Shown here in pieces: positions 7,886 through 16,489 of a stretch of DNA of 64,000 nt. The number at the start of each line of letters is the position of its first letter. The stretch's first letter is position 1. Source of the stretch: Spirochaetae bacterium HGW-Spirochaetae-4. GTDB taxonomy: Bacteria > Spirochaetota > Spirochaetia > Sphaerochaetales > Sphaerochaetaceae. The notes under the pieces were generated by a model. That model saw nothing but the letters and a program-made list of their open reading frames with translations. It was not told the DNA's origin and did no database searches. Both the position numbers and the translations under genes were made by a program. The stretch is taken from positions 1-64,000 of the forward strand of contig PGXU01000007.1 in NCBI GenBank assembly GCA_002839335.1. The letters run 5' to 3'.

Positions 7886-7970
7886 GGTGCTTGGAATAAC
7901 AGAATTCAAAGCACATGCGATGGGATCTTCCCAGACTATGTAGAAGGCTCTGTAACTGAAGGAGAGAAAC

Positions 7971-8996
7971 ATGAAGGATAAAACGAACTTGTCCGTAGGT
8001 GTGGATCTTGGCACCTCCAATCTACTCATCTATGTTGAAGGCCAAGGAACACTTTTCAATGAGCCCTCAATCATCGCGATCGACAAAGCTACACAGAAAG
8101 TGGTTTCTGTCGGCTATGAAGCGGCGAAACTGGTCGGCAAGACCCACGACAAGGTCCAGGTCGTGCGACCCCTCCAAGGTGGAGTCATCTCGGATATCCA
8201 GCTGATCAGGGAAATCCTGTTGTTCACATTGGACAAGATCTTCCTTTCCAACCTGGACTCGATCAACAAGATGCTCATCTGTATTCCCTCGGAAATCACC
8301 AATACCGAGAAAGAGGCGATTGTCGAACTCGGACATAGCCTGGGTATCAGGAACACCGAGATCGAGGAAGAGATCAAAGCTGCCGCCCTGGGTTCCGGTG
8401 TCGATATCTTCGCTCCGAAGGGCCATATGGTGATCGACAGCGGTGGCGGGACAACCGATTTTGGAATCCTCTCCCTTGGCGATGTGGTCCTCTCCAAATC
8501 CATCAAGATTGCCGGAGACTTTTTTGACAAACAGATAATCGACCATGTGAAGATCGTCCATAAATTGGAAATCGGTAATCAGACCGCGGAACGGATCAAG
8601 ATTTCGCTCGCCTCGCTGACCGGGCCGTACCCCTTGGATGAGGATGGTCAGCCGGTAGTGTTCGAAGCCATGGGCCGCGATCTCGTTTCCGGCTTGCCCA
8701 GGAGGGTTGTGCTGGGGACCGAAGAAATCCGGGAAGTCCTGCTGAACGCATTTGAGGCGATCAAGTCCATACTACTCACGACTCTTGAGGAAACACCGCC
8801 GGAACTGGCTGGAGATCTCGTCGATTCCGGAATCCTTCTCACCGGAGGATGCTCGCAGATTCCAGGTATCAAGGAATATATCGCTGAAATCGCGCAAGTG
8901 CCCGTGTATTTGTCCGAGGTTCCGTTGACCGCGGTTATCGACGGATGCAAGAAGATGCTCAAGATGACAAACAGACACTTCTACAGTGAAGTATAG
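7971..8996 (+). CDS. MreB-like actin homologue, copy 1
   Basis: A 341-residue actin-fold protein of MreB length. Nucleotide-site motifs are all present: phosphate 1 DLGTSNLLIYVEG (from Asp12), phosphate 2 DSGGGTTDFGILSLG, and adenosine motif GILLTGGCSQIPGI. The helix that carries the catalytic glutamate in MreB (IEEP-MAAAIGAG) reads IEEEIKAAALGSG, so the conserved proline is lost. The best start has GAAGGAG nearby. Two further paralogues follow at 14- and 12-base gaps, in place of the usual mreC and mreD. I infer a filament-forming cytoskeletal ATPase. Whether it is the housekeeping MreB or a specialised filament is open. Confidence 0.82.
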   Translation: MKDKTNLSVGVDLGTSNLLIYVEGQGTLFNEPSIIAIDKATQKVVSVGYEAAKLVGKTHDKVQVVRPLQGGVISDIQLIREILLFTLDKIFLSNLDSINKMLICIPSEITNTEKEAIVELGHSLGIRNTEIEEEIKAAALGSGVDIFAPKGHMVIDSGGGTTDFGILSLGDVVLSKSIKIAGDFFDKQIIDHVKIVHKLEIGNQTAERIKISLASLTGPYPLDEDGQPVVFEAMGRDLVSGLPRRVVLGTEEIREVLLNAFEAIKSILLTTLEETPPELAGDLVDSGILLTGGCSQIPGIKEYIAEIAQVPVYLSEVPLTAVIDGCKKMLKMTNRHFYSEV

Positions 8997-9010
8997 GGAA
9001 GGTGGAGACG

Positions 9011-10039
9011 ATGAGTGCAGCTGCAATGAATGAAAAATTGGGCCTGGGTATAGACCTTGGCACTGCGAACCTGTTGGTGTATTTGGAGAGGAAGGGAATC
9101 ATTTTCAACGAACCTTCCGTAATCGCCTTTGACCGAGAATCGGGAAGGATCGTTGCTGCCGGCGAGGATGCCCATAAGATGTTGGGAAAAGTCCACAGCA
9201 AGATATCGGTGGTCAAGCCACTGCGCAGTGGTGTCATCTCGGATATGCGGGCAGCCAAGGCTTTGCTGACCTATGTGCTGGGAAAAGTTGAGAACTTGAC
9301 GGAAAAGAACCTTACCAAGACTACCTGCGTCATCTGCTGTCCTTCCGAGGTGACGAAGATCGAGCGGGATGTCATGATCGATCTTGCCGCAAAGATGAGT
9401 ATCACGGATGTCTTCATCGAAGAGGAGATCAAGTCCGGTGCCTTGGGTTCCGGAGTTGATATCTTCAAGTCGAAGGGAGTCATGGTTGTGGATATCGGCG
9501 GTGGAACCACCGATGTCGGAGTGATTTCCTTCGGTGATATCGTCCTTTCCCGTACGATCCGTAAAGCGGGAAGCTTCATGGACGATGAGATAGCCAAGTA
9601 TGTGAAGAAGACCCAAAGTGTCGAAATCGGTGAACTGACATCGGAACGGGTGAAGATGGAACTCGGGGATCTCCACTCGTCGGCAAAATCGGTGACCAAC
9701 AAGTACGCCGGACGCGACATGGTCAAGGGTATTCCCAAATGGGTGAACCTGACAACCGAAGAGATTCAGGGCGTCCTGGTTCCCGTCTTTGATGAGATAG
9801 TGAAATTGATTGCCGCTGTACTCAAGGATACACCGCCGGAACTTTCCGCCGATATCTTCCAACATGGGATTCTGCTTACCGGTGGATGTTCTCTCATGAG
9901 GGGAATCGAAGAGTACATTGGAGATCGCATACAGGTGCCGGTGCATGTTGTCCACAATCCGCTCACTTGTGTCGCTGAAGGTACGAAATATCTGCTAAAG
10001 AACCGCGGTGACTATCTGGTCAATCCGCTTCAGCTGTAG
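9011..10039 (+). CDS. MreB-like actin homologue, copy 2
   Basis: A 342-residue paralogue of the neighbouring genes. It has DLGTANLLVYLERKG (from Asp15), DIGGGTTDVGVISFG and GILLTGGCSLMRGIEEY, so the ATP site looks complete. The catalytic-helix segment is IEEEIKSGALGSG, again without the MreB proline. I chose the ATG at 9011, which has GGAAGG 8 bases upstream; a GTG at 9002 is also in frame. Its sequence differs clearly from copies 1 and 3 outside the motifs (for example LTYVLGKVENLTEKN), so the copies are old and have diverged rather than being a recent duplication. It is co-transcribed with both neighbours. Confidence 0.82.
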   Translation: MSAAAMNEKLGLGIDLGTANLLVYLERKGIIFNEPSVIAFDRESGRIVAAGEDAHKMLGKVHSKISVVKPLRSGVISDMRAAKALLTYVLGKVENLTEKNLTKTTCVICCPSEVTKIERDVMIDLAAKMSITDVFIEEEIKSGALGSGVDIFKSKGVMVVDIGGGTTDVGVISFGDIVLSRTIRKAGSFMDDEIAKYVKKTQSVEIGELTSERVKMELGDLHSSAKSVTNKYAGRDMVKGIPKWVNLTTEEIQGVLVPVFDEIVKLIAAVLKDTPPELSADIFQHGILLTGGCSLMRGIEEYIGDRIQVPVHVVHNPLTCVAEGTKYLLKNRGDYLVNPLQL

Positions 10040-10051
10040 GAGGCTTGCATC

Positions 10052-11098
10052 ATGGCGTTGACAATTGGCAAACAAGAGAAGGCTAAGACTGCTGCGGGGA
10101 AGAATATCGGTATCGATCTTGGAACCGCAAATATCCTGGTTTATGTGGAAGGCGAGGGAATCATCACCAACGAGCCTTCGGTAATCGCATTCGATTACGA
10201 GACGAACGAAGTGATCGCAACCGGCCAGATGGCCGCGAACATGATTGGCAAAGGGCACCATGGAATCAAGATTGTGAGCCCTTTGAATCAAGGTGTCATC
10301 TCGGATATCGATGCGACCAAAAAATTGATCGAGATTTCCTTGCAAAAGGTGGAGAACATCAATATCGACATCTCGTTGTCCACCCTGTTGCTCTGCTGTC
10401 CTTCCGAGGTCACACAACTGGAACGGGATGCCTTCATGGCATTGGGCACCAAGCTGGGGGTCAAGGATATATTCATCGAGCAGGAAGTGAAGGCCGGTGC
10501 GATCGGATCGGGGCTGGACATCTTCAGCAGCAACGGATCCATGATGATCGATATCGGTGGGGGGTCTACGGATATCGGAGTCCTCTCGCTTGGAGATATC
10601 GTGGTTTCCGAATCGAACCGCATCGCTGGAAATTATTTCGACAACGAGATCATGAACCACATGCAGTATGTCCATGGGTTGTTGATTGGAAAAAAGACAG
10701 CCGAGCGGATCAAGATGGAAATAGGCTCCTTGCGTGAGAAGATCGAAAATCCACGCCAGACCTATGCCAATGGACGCGATGTGGTCTCCGGATTGCCTAG
10801 GAAGATCATGGTAAACGAGAACGAGATCAGGAATGTCCTGGCGACTCCGTTCGAATCGATCGCGACCATGGTTCTGAAAGTATTGCAGAATACACCGGCC
10901 GAGCTGTCCGCGGATATCATAGTCAACGGAATCTATATCAGCGGCGGTGGCGCGTTGATCGATGGAGTGGACGAGTTCCTCCACAAGAGGATCGGAATGG
11001 ATTTCTATATTTCGCGACGTCCTTTGACCGCGGTGGTCGACGGCACGAAATTATTGTTGAAGAATAGGGGCAGCTATTTTGTGAAACCTACAGATTGA
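10052..11098 (+). CDS. MreB-like actin homologue, copy 3
   Basis: A 348-residue actin-fold protein with an N-terminal extension of about ten residues relative to copy 1 (MALTIGKQEKAKTAAGKNIG). Motifs: DLGTANILVYVEGEG (from Asp22), DIGGGSTDIGVLSLG and GIYISGGGALIDGV. The catalytic-helix segment reads IEQEVKAGAIGSG, so one of the two acidic residues conserved in MreB and in copies 1 and 2 is Gln here; hydrolysis may be slower or absent. It lies 12 bases after copy 2 and 124 bases before the gene for a degenerate EAL protein. A protein mixing with the other two in one filament is plausible but not shown. Confidence 0.8.
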   Translation: MALTIGKQEKAKTAAGKNIGIDLGTANILVYVEGEGIITNEPSVIAFDYETNEVIATGQMAANMIGKGHHGIKIVSPLNQGVISDIDATKKLIEISLQKVENINIDISLSTLLLCCPSEVTQLERDAFMALGTKLGVKDIFIEQEVKAGAIGSGLDIFSSNGSMMIDIGGGSTDIGVLSLGDIVVSESNRIAGNYFDNEIMNHMQYVHGLLIGKKTAERIKMEIGSLREKIENPRQTYANGRDVVSGLPRKIMVNENEIRNVLATPFESIATMVLKVLQNTPAELSADIIVNGIYISGGGALIDGVDEFLHKRIGMDFYISRRPLTAVVDGTKLLLKNRGSYFVKPTD

Positions 11099-11222
11099 GC
11101 TTCTGCTGTCCCTTGACGATATTGTTCGGATCCTTCATTCCCCCATACAGGTTATGGAGGGAATGGAGGGTTCGGCTTTGACTCACATGTGCCTGTCTTG
11201 GATGGTTTCGAGGAGTGGTGGA

Positions 11223-12710
11223 ATGAAAAATTGCAGGAGAGTTTGGCTGAAGTTTGGAATTGCTTGTCTCATGCTGTTATTGTTCGGACTCTGGCAATCG
11301 GCATCCATCATTGTCGTTACCACCGCATCCCTTCTGTTTTTTTGTATGGTCATGGCATATTTTCAAGAGGATGGGGAAACCCCGTATACCCTTCCCAAAT
11401 CCATACGCAAATGGCTGATCGCCAATGAAGATGAGATGGAATCGCTATTCTGCATTTTTGTTGAATCCTCCCCGAAAGGATTGTTCCATTCTGTCTTGGA
11501 CCATGAGAATTTGGATGATTTGTACCAGAATATCCTTTCTGAGATGCAGAACTATTTCGGTTGTGCCCATGTACGCCGGATTTCGCGCGACCAATATGTC
11601 GTACTGAAGGAATTCCCTTCCGCCCAAAGTATCGAAGAAGAGCAGAAGACCCAATACCAACGGAAGGTGACCCACCATATTTCCGAACAGATACAGAATA
11701 TCATCTCTTCGTACGATGAACGGGCTATGCAACTAGTCGAAATATCGATCGGGTGTGCCGCATCGGGAATCCGCTATCGTGTGGGAAGGATTGAAGAATT
11801 GTTGGAGTTGGCTTATTTCACCATGAAATCGGCACAAGAGGATAACCAACCGTTCATCGTTGCCAACGAATCCATCCGTGCGAGAAAATTCGACATCGAG
11901 GAATGCAAGGTCGGATTCCTGAAAAAACATTGGGAACAGGAATTCAACCCCTTTTTCCAACCGATTGTCGATCCGATTTCATTTCGGGTCGTCGGGTTGG
12001 AGAGCCTTGCCCGCTGGCAGCTGGGTGGTTTCAGGATCCTCAGTGCACAGGTTTTCAAGGATTTGGCATATGAGATGCACCGGATCAGCACGATCGATAC
12101 CACAATCATCAGAAAAACATTCGCGGCTGTGAAGGAACTCAAGGACGAAGGTCTCGTTCCCTATGGATTCAGGGTCGTAATAAACGTCAGTGCGGTAAGT
12201 CTGACAAAAGGTTCGGTCGAACGGTTGTGCGATTGGGTCGCGGAGTACGAATTGCATCCGGAACATATCGAATTCGATATCAAGGACACGATTCTCAGCG
12301 ATCCCGAGGTGAGCGATTCAATCAGCGCCTTGCGTACAAAGGGTTTCCGTATAGCTCTGGATGCATTCGATGAGGAAGCTTTCGACCTCAAGGCCTTTTT
12401 CCAGAACAATTTCGATATCATCAAGTTGAATTTCTCCCTCTATGGAGTCAAGAATTGGAATTCCGACCACCAGGGACCACGGGTATTCGACTCGCTCATG
12501 GACATGGCCCAACATCTTCAAATCGAGACATTGGCGAAAGGAATCGAATCGCGGATGCAACTCGATGCGGCGAAGGAACTCGGTGCCGCCTACTTGCAGG
12601 GCAACTATTTCACCCCTCCGATTCCCTTGTCCGATTTCAGGAACTTCATGCAAAAGTATCGCGAAGGGTTGTATCTTGATGCCTATATCGGTGCCTCCGA
12701 ACTGGCTTGA
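11223..12710 (+). CDS. Membrane protein with degenerate GGDEF and EAL domains
   Basis: A 495-residue protein. Two close membrane helices occupy about residues 9-48 (IACLMLLLFGLW and IIVVTTASLLFFCMVMAYF). Residues about 70-230 look like a worn GGDEF domain with no GGDEF signature. Residues about 240-480 form an EAL fold: FFQPIVDPISFRVVGLESLARW starts it, with EAL changed to ESL. NVS is kept, but ELTES reads DIKDT, DDFGTG reads DAFDEE, KID reads KLN and AEGVE reads AKGIE. Phosphodiesterase activity is therefore unlikely; binding of cyclic di-GMP or a purely structural role is possible. The ATG at 11223 has AGGAG 7 bases upstream. It follows the actin genes, so a link between membrane, nucleotide signal and filament is a fair inference. 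Its 3' end overlaps the convergent purDN by 28 bases. Confidence 0.78.
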   Translation: MKNCRRVWLKFGIACLMLLLFGLWQSASIIVVTTASLLFFCMVMAYFQEDGETPYTLPKSIRKWLIANEDEMESLFCIFVESSPKGLFHSVLDHENLDDLYQNILSEMQNYFGCAHVRRISRDQYVVLKEFPSAQSIEEEQKTQYQRKVTHHISEQIQNIISSYDERAMQLVEISIGCAASGIRYRVGRIEELLELAYFTMKSAQEDNQPFIVANESIRARKFDIEECKVGFLKKHWEQEFNPFFQPIVDPISFRVVGLESLARWQLGGFRILSAQVFKDLAYEMHRISTIDTTIIRKTFAAVKELKDEGLVPYGFRVVINVSAVSLTKGSVERLCDWVAEYELHPEHIEFDIKDTILSDPEVSDSISALRTKGFRIALDAFDEEAFDLKAFFQNNFDIIKLNFSLYGVKNWNSDHQGPRVFDSLMDMAQHLQIETLAKGIESRMQLDAAKELGAAYLQGNYFTPPIPLSDFRNFMQKYREGLYLDAYIGASELA

Positions 12711-14644
12711 CAACAGGTAAGATCGTCCCGGGAGGCATATGCCCTGGAAAGACACTCGCACAGCGCCTCCCCCTCCAGCTGTTGTATACGTTTTTTGAGT
12801 GTTCCCGGGGTATCGTCTGGTGAGATCAAGCAGGTTTTTTGTTTGAGGATCGGGCCGGCATCAACCGTCGAAGTGACCAAATGGACTGTACATCCTGTTT
12901 TGGCATTTCCCGTCTCGTGCATCCGCTCGATTGCCAACGCGTGCGTGTCGGTATCCTTGGTTCCGGCAAATTCAGGCAACAACGACGGGTGGACATTCAT
13001 GACCCTATTGTTCCAACGTTCGCAAAATTCCGCACCGAGAATCCGCATATATCCTATAAGCACGATCGTTTCGACCTTCGCATCCTCACACAGCCTCGTA
13101 ATCTCATGGTCCCGGGCCGCTCCCTTGCTGGCGATCCAAGCGTTCGGAATCCCATGGACCCGTGCCTTGTGCAGTATGCCGGCATCCTCGCGATCGGAGA
13201 GCACCAACTCTATGGAAGCGGGCAAAGTTCCCCGACCGATCTGTTCTACTATGGCTTCCATGTCGGTACCGTTCGTGGAACCGATGATCGCGATGCGAAG
13301 CGGATTGCGCAACTGCCGCATATGGTTGATCCGCTTCTCCAGCAGCTGCTTGCTGCCGATATCCGACCGATACCGCAGCTTTCCCTTGATCGAGGAGATC
13401 GCGTCCATGACGTCATTGCGGGCTTCTCCGATTGTCTCTCCCAAAGCCACTAGGGCCAAGGTCCTAGAGCCGGCGGTGACCAGTGAGCTTTCCGTCTCTT
13501 CGACCGAGCCGAGGCATACGGATATTCCGTGGGGAAGCACGCCGATATGAACCGGTTCCCCTTTCGCTTGTCCCATCGGGTAGGATTGCGGGACCAGGTA
13601 CACACACACCGAAGCAGCTTCGGAGAGCTCCAGTGTGTAGTCTGCCAATGTGCCGTTTGCGGTGCGTTCGAACATCTCCAATACATCGCTTTGGATCAAC
13701 AGCATGAGGTTCAAACACTCCGGATCACCGAATCTCGCATTGTACTCGATGATTTGGATTCCATTGGCTGTAGCCATGAATCCACCATACAGGATTCCAC
13801 GGTAAGGAGAGCCGGTAGTCGCTTCCAACTCACGTATGACGGTTTCGTTATAGCTTTTGGCGGTTTCGAGATCACGTGGGGTGAGGAAAGGCAATGAAGA
13901 CATCCGATCGCTGTAACTGCCCATACCTCCGGTATTCGGACCTGTGTCGCCATCGAACGCACGCTTGTGGTCTTGGACAGGAGGAAGATGTAGGAAGGTC
14001 TTTCCATCGGTGACGGTCATGAGGGAAAATTCCTCGCCTTCGAGCTTTTCCTCGATCACACAGCGCGGTTGCTGCACAGTATCGGGAACGGGCTTCAGCA
14101 GACTTCTGCAATAGGCGATCGCCTCCTCGTCGGAATGCAGGTGTTCTCCCGCGACCAGTACTCCCTTGCCTCCCGTCAGACCATCCGCCTTTATCACATA
14201 GGCGCCATGCAGGTCTCGCACCCGGACTGTTGCCTCATCGATATCGTGGACGACATGGAAACGCGGGCAAGCCTGGGGAAGGATGGACCGAAGGAATTCC
14301 CGTGCGAAAGACTTGCTCGTCTCGATTCGTGCAAGAGCCTTGTCAGGCCCGACAACAGGGATTCCAGCCTGTCTCAACGCATCGGCGACACCGGTTTCCA
14401 GCGGAGCTTCGGGCCCGATGATTGCCAGGGAAGCCTCGATCGAGCGCGCAATATCCACCATCATGTCGGGATCGGTGATGGATCCTTTGCTATAAGTCCC
14501 CCCGCTGGCCTTGCAGATTTCGGCGATTCCCGGGTTGTCCGTAGTTCCGACGCAATGGATGCACCATGGCGTACGGGAACTGGCAAGCCGTTGGGCCATG
14601 GCATGTTCCCGAGCACCAGAGCCGATCAGGAGAAGATGCTTCAT
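12683..14644 (-). CDS. purDN: Phosphoribosylamine-glycine ligase fused to phosphoribosylglycinamide formyltransferase
   Basis: A 653-residue fusion of two purine enzymes. Residues 1 to about 430 are PurD (GAR synthetase, ATP-grasp), starting LLLIGSGAREHAMAQRL and containing KADGLTGGKGV and NARFGDPE. Residues from about 449 are PurN (GAR transformylase, using 10-formyl-tetrahydrofolate), with the catalytic triad visible as Asn550 and His552 in NVHPSLLPEF and Asp595 in STVDAGPIL. The two catalyse consecutive-but-one uses of glycine: ligation, then formylation. The start MKHLLL has AAGGAG upstream, and its ATG overlaps the purF stop (ATGA). It is the last gene of the operon. Its 3' end overlaps the convergent EAL-protein gene. 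Confidence 0.92.
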   Translation of the reverse strand: MKHLLLIGSGAREHAMAQRLASSRTPWCIHCVGTTDNPGIAEICKASGGTYSKGSITDPDMMVDIARSIEASLAIIGPEAPLETGVADALRQAGIPVVGPDKALARIETSKSFAREFLRSILPQACPRFHVVHDIDEATVRVRDLHGAYVIKADGLTGGKGVLVAGEHLHSDEEAIAYCRSLLKPVPDTVQQPRCVIEEKLEGEEFSLMTVTDGKTFLHLPPVQDHKRAFDGDTGPNTGGMGSYSDRMSSLPFLTPRDLETAKSYNETVIRELEATTGSPYRGILYGGFMATANGIQIIEYNARFGDPECLNLMLLIQSDVLEMFERTANGTLADYTLELSEAASVCVYLVPQSYPMGQAKGEPVHIGVLPHGISVCLGSVEETESSLVTAGSRTLALVALGETIGEARNDVMDAISSIKGKLRYRSDIGSKQLLEKRINHMRQLRNPLRIAIIGSTNGTDMEAIVEQIGRGTLPASIELVLSDREDAGILHKARVHGIPNAWIASKGAARDHEITRLCEDAKVETIVLIGYMRILGAEFCERWNNRVMNVHPSLLPEFAGTKDTDTHALAIERMHETGNAKTGCTVHLVTSTVDAGPILKQKTCLISPDDTPGTLKKRIQQLEGEALCECLSRAYASRDDLTCCQASSEAPI

Positions 14645-16080
14645 GAGGGGACTCCTTGAATATAGGGACCACCCAGGCAAGCGTGGCACGGTTCGTCGAT
14701 ATGGTGTTCGCCCTTTCTTGTAACGGCCTCTATCAAATCCTCCAGTTCCTGGAACAGCAGGATCTCGACTCCCAGGAACGTTCGGATATCCTCGATCGGG
14801 TTGTTCGCCGCGATCAATTCTTCCTTCGTGGGTATATCTATTCCGTAGAAGCAGGGTTGGATGACAGGAGGGCAGGCACTGATGAAGTATATCTCCTTGG
14901 CGCCAAAATTCCGGATCATCGAGACGATTTCCTTGCTGGTGGTTCCCCGAACGATACTATCGTCCACCACCATGACCACCTTGTTGCGGATCTCCAACTG
15001 TTGTGGCACCAGCTTGTAGCGTACCGACTGTCGCCGCTCTTCCTGGTTGGGCATGATGAAGGTCCGACCGATGAACGGATTCTTGTACAGGCCATCGGAA
15101 TAGTTGGTCTGCAATTCCTTCGCCATCGCGAGAGCCATGGTATTCGCGGTCGAAGGTGCGGGAATGATCACATCCGGCCTGAGTTCCCCGTACAGTTGCT
15201 TCCACCGTTTGCCCAGGTTTTGTCCCATGCGCAATCTCGCCCTATAGACGCTTACGGAATTCATCATGGCGTCGGGACGGGAAAAATACACGTATTCGAA
15301 GATACACGGATTGAAGGCGTCCGTCACGATCCGTTTGGAAAAGAGCTTTCCCTGTGGTGTGATGTAGACCGCTTCTCCAGGGAGTATATCCCTCACCAGC
15401 GTGTACCCAAGCATGTAGAACATGGTGTTCTCGCTTGCGACGATATACTCCTTGGCTCCGTCGGTTCCCATCCGTTCTCCCAACACAAGGGGTCTGATAC
15501 CATGCGGATCCCTGAATGCCACCAGACCGCGGTCTTTGATGATGCTGACAGCCGAGATCGATCCACGGGTGAGGGTGAACACCTCGTTGACGGACTTCTC
15601 GATATGGGAGAAGAACTCCTCGTCGGACAGGGCGAGCGATTCACAGCCGTCCAGCCGTTTCTCAAGGACCGAGGAGAACAGTTGCATGAGCATCTCGGAA
15701 TCGCTTGTCGTATTGAGATATCGTCTCCTGTTTTGGATCACCTCGTGCGTAAGCTCCTTGTGGTTCACGATATTTCCGTTGTGTGCGAATGCGATTCCGT
15801 TGGGTACGCTGGTCCAAAACGGTTGCACTTCGTCGTTTCCAGCCTTGTCGCCGCTGGTCGGATACCTGGTGTGGCCGATACCCATGGTTCCCTGCAAGCG
15901 CCGGATATGCCGTTCTTCGAAGATATCGCGGACAAAACCTGTTCCGGTCTTGAAATGCAACCTGCTGTCGCATGTTATGATTCCCGCCGCATCCTGACCG
16001 CGATGTTGCAGTTGGATCAAGCTGTCATACAGTTGCATCGCGACCGGCGTCCTGCCGATGATCCCCACTATTCCGCACAT
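14641..16080 (-). CDS. purF: Amidophosphoribosyltransferase
   Basis: A 479-residue enzyme of the first committed purine step: glutamine plus PRPP to phosphoribosylamine. The chosen start puts Cys2 (MCGIVGIIG) at the N-terminus after Met removal, as needed for the Ntn-type glutaminase; the upstream in-frame ATG at 16104 would block this. RGQDAAGI and FAHNGN of the glutaminase half are present. The phosphoribosyltransferase signature VVMVVDDSIVRGTTS lies near residue 355. There is no cysteine set typical of the iron-sulfur form that I can confirm. It overlaps purE by 13 bases at its start and purDN by 4 at its end, so it is translationally coupled. Confidence 0.94.
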   Translation of the reverse strand: MCGIVGIIGRTPVAMQLYDSLIQLQHRGQDAAGIITCDSRLHFKTGTGFVRDIFEERHIRRLQGTMGIGHTRYPTSGDKAGNDEVQPFWTSVPNGIAFAHNGNIVNHKELTHEVIQNRRRYLNTTSDSEMLMQLFSSVLEKRLDGCESLALSDEEFFSHIEKSVNEVFTLTRGSISAVSIIKDRGLVAFRDPHGIRPLVLGERMGTDGAKEYIVASENTMFYMLGYTLVRDILPGEAVYITPQGKLFSKRIVTDAFNPCIFEYVYFSRPDAMMNSVSVYRARLRMGQNLGKRWKQLYGELRPDVIIPAPSTANTMALAMAKELQTNYSDGLYKNPFIGRTFIMPNQEERRQSVRYKLVPQQLEIRNKVVMVVDDSIVRGTTSKEIVSMIRNFGAKEIYFISACPPVIQPCFYGIDIPTKEELIAANNPIEDIRTFLGVEILLFQELEDLIEAVTRKGEHHIDEPCHACLGGPYIQGVPS

Positions 16081-16487
16081 GGTTGGGATTCCTGTGGATT
16101 GCACATGCCGAAAATCCTCTGTACCGCCAACGCGGCGTTGGCGGGGTCGAGGATGGTGAGTACAGGAACCTGCGATGGCATTTGCAATGTGGAGTGGATA
16201 TTCACCAGCATGTCGATCTTATCCGCGAAGGGAGGACAGGCAATGACCGGAAAAGTACAATTTGCGGCGACAAAGCCGGAAAGGGCATTCGATCTGCCGG
16301 CGATAGTGATATACACCACCTGGCGTTCCTTGCTATACCGCTTCAGGATATCCAGTACTTCGAGCGGTTGCTTGTGTGCGGATGCTACATGCACCTGTAC
16401 TGCGATTCCGCTTCCTTCCATAGCCGAGACGATGGAATCGGCATGCTTCCTATCCGATTCCGAGCCCATGATGATTATTGCATGCAT
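16068..16487 (-). CDS. purE: AIR carboxylase, class II type
   Basis: A 139-residue PurE with GSESDRKHA at the N-terminus and the diagnostic loop VASAHKQP (residues 34-41). Class I PurE (N5-CAIR mutase) has SAHRTP here and needs PurK. The HK form marks class II enzymes, which use CO2 directly, as characterised for Treponema denticola. No purK is in this operon, which agrees. GRSNALSGFVAANCTFPVI and the short C-terminus also fit the class II group; the length is somewhat under the usual about 160. The start has GGAGGAATAGGA directly upstream. It is two bases after purC. Confidence 0.88.
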   Translation of the reverse strand: MHAIIIMGSESDRKHADSIVSAMEGSGIAVQVHVASAHKQPLEVLDILKRYSKERQVVYITIAGRSNALSGFVAANCTFPVIACPPFADKIDMLVNIHSTLQMPSQVPVLTILDPANAALAVQRIFGMCNPQESQPCAE

Positions 16488-16489
16488 TC

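Larger units (their letters stand above)
7525..7970 (+). other. 446-base non-coding control region before the actin array
   Basis: This AT-rich stretch holds no credible gene on either strand. It contains two candidate promoters (7627-7656 and 7857-7885), an inverted repeat and an 11-base direct repeat, listed separately. It ends in the ribosome-binding site GAAGGAG before the first actin gene. It is the longest gene-free stretch in the window, which suggests regulated expression of the array; that is inference. Confidence 0.6.
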
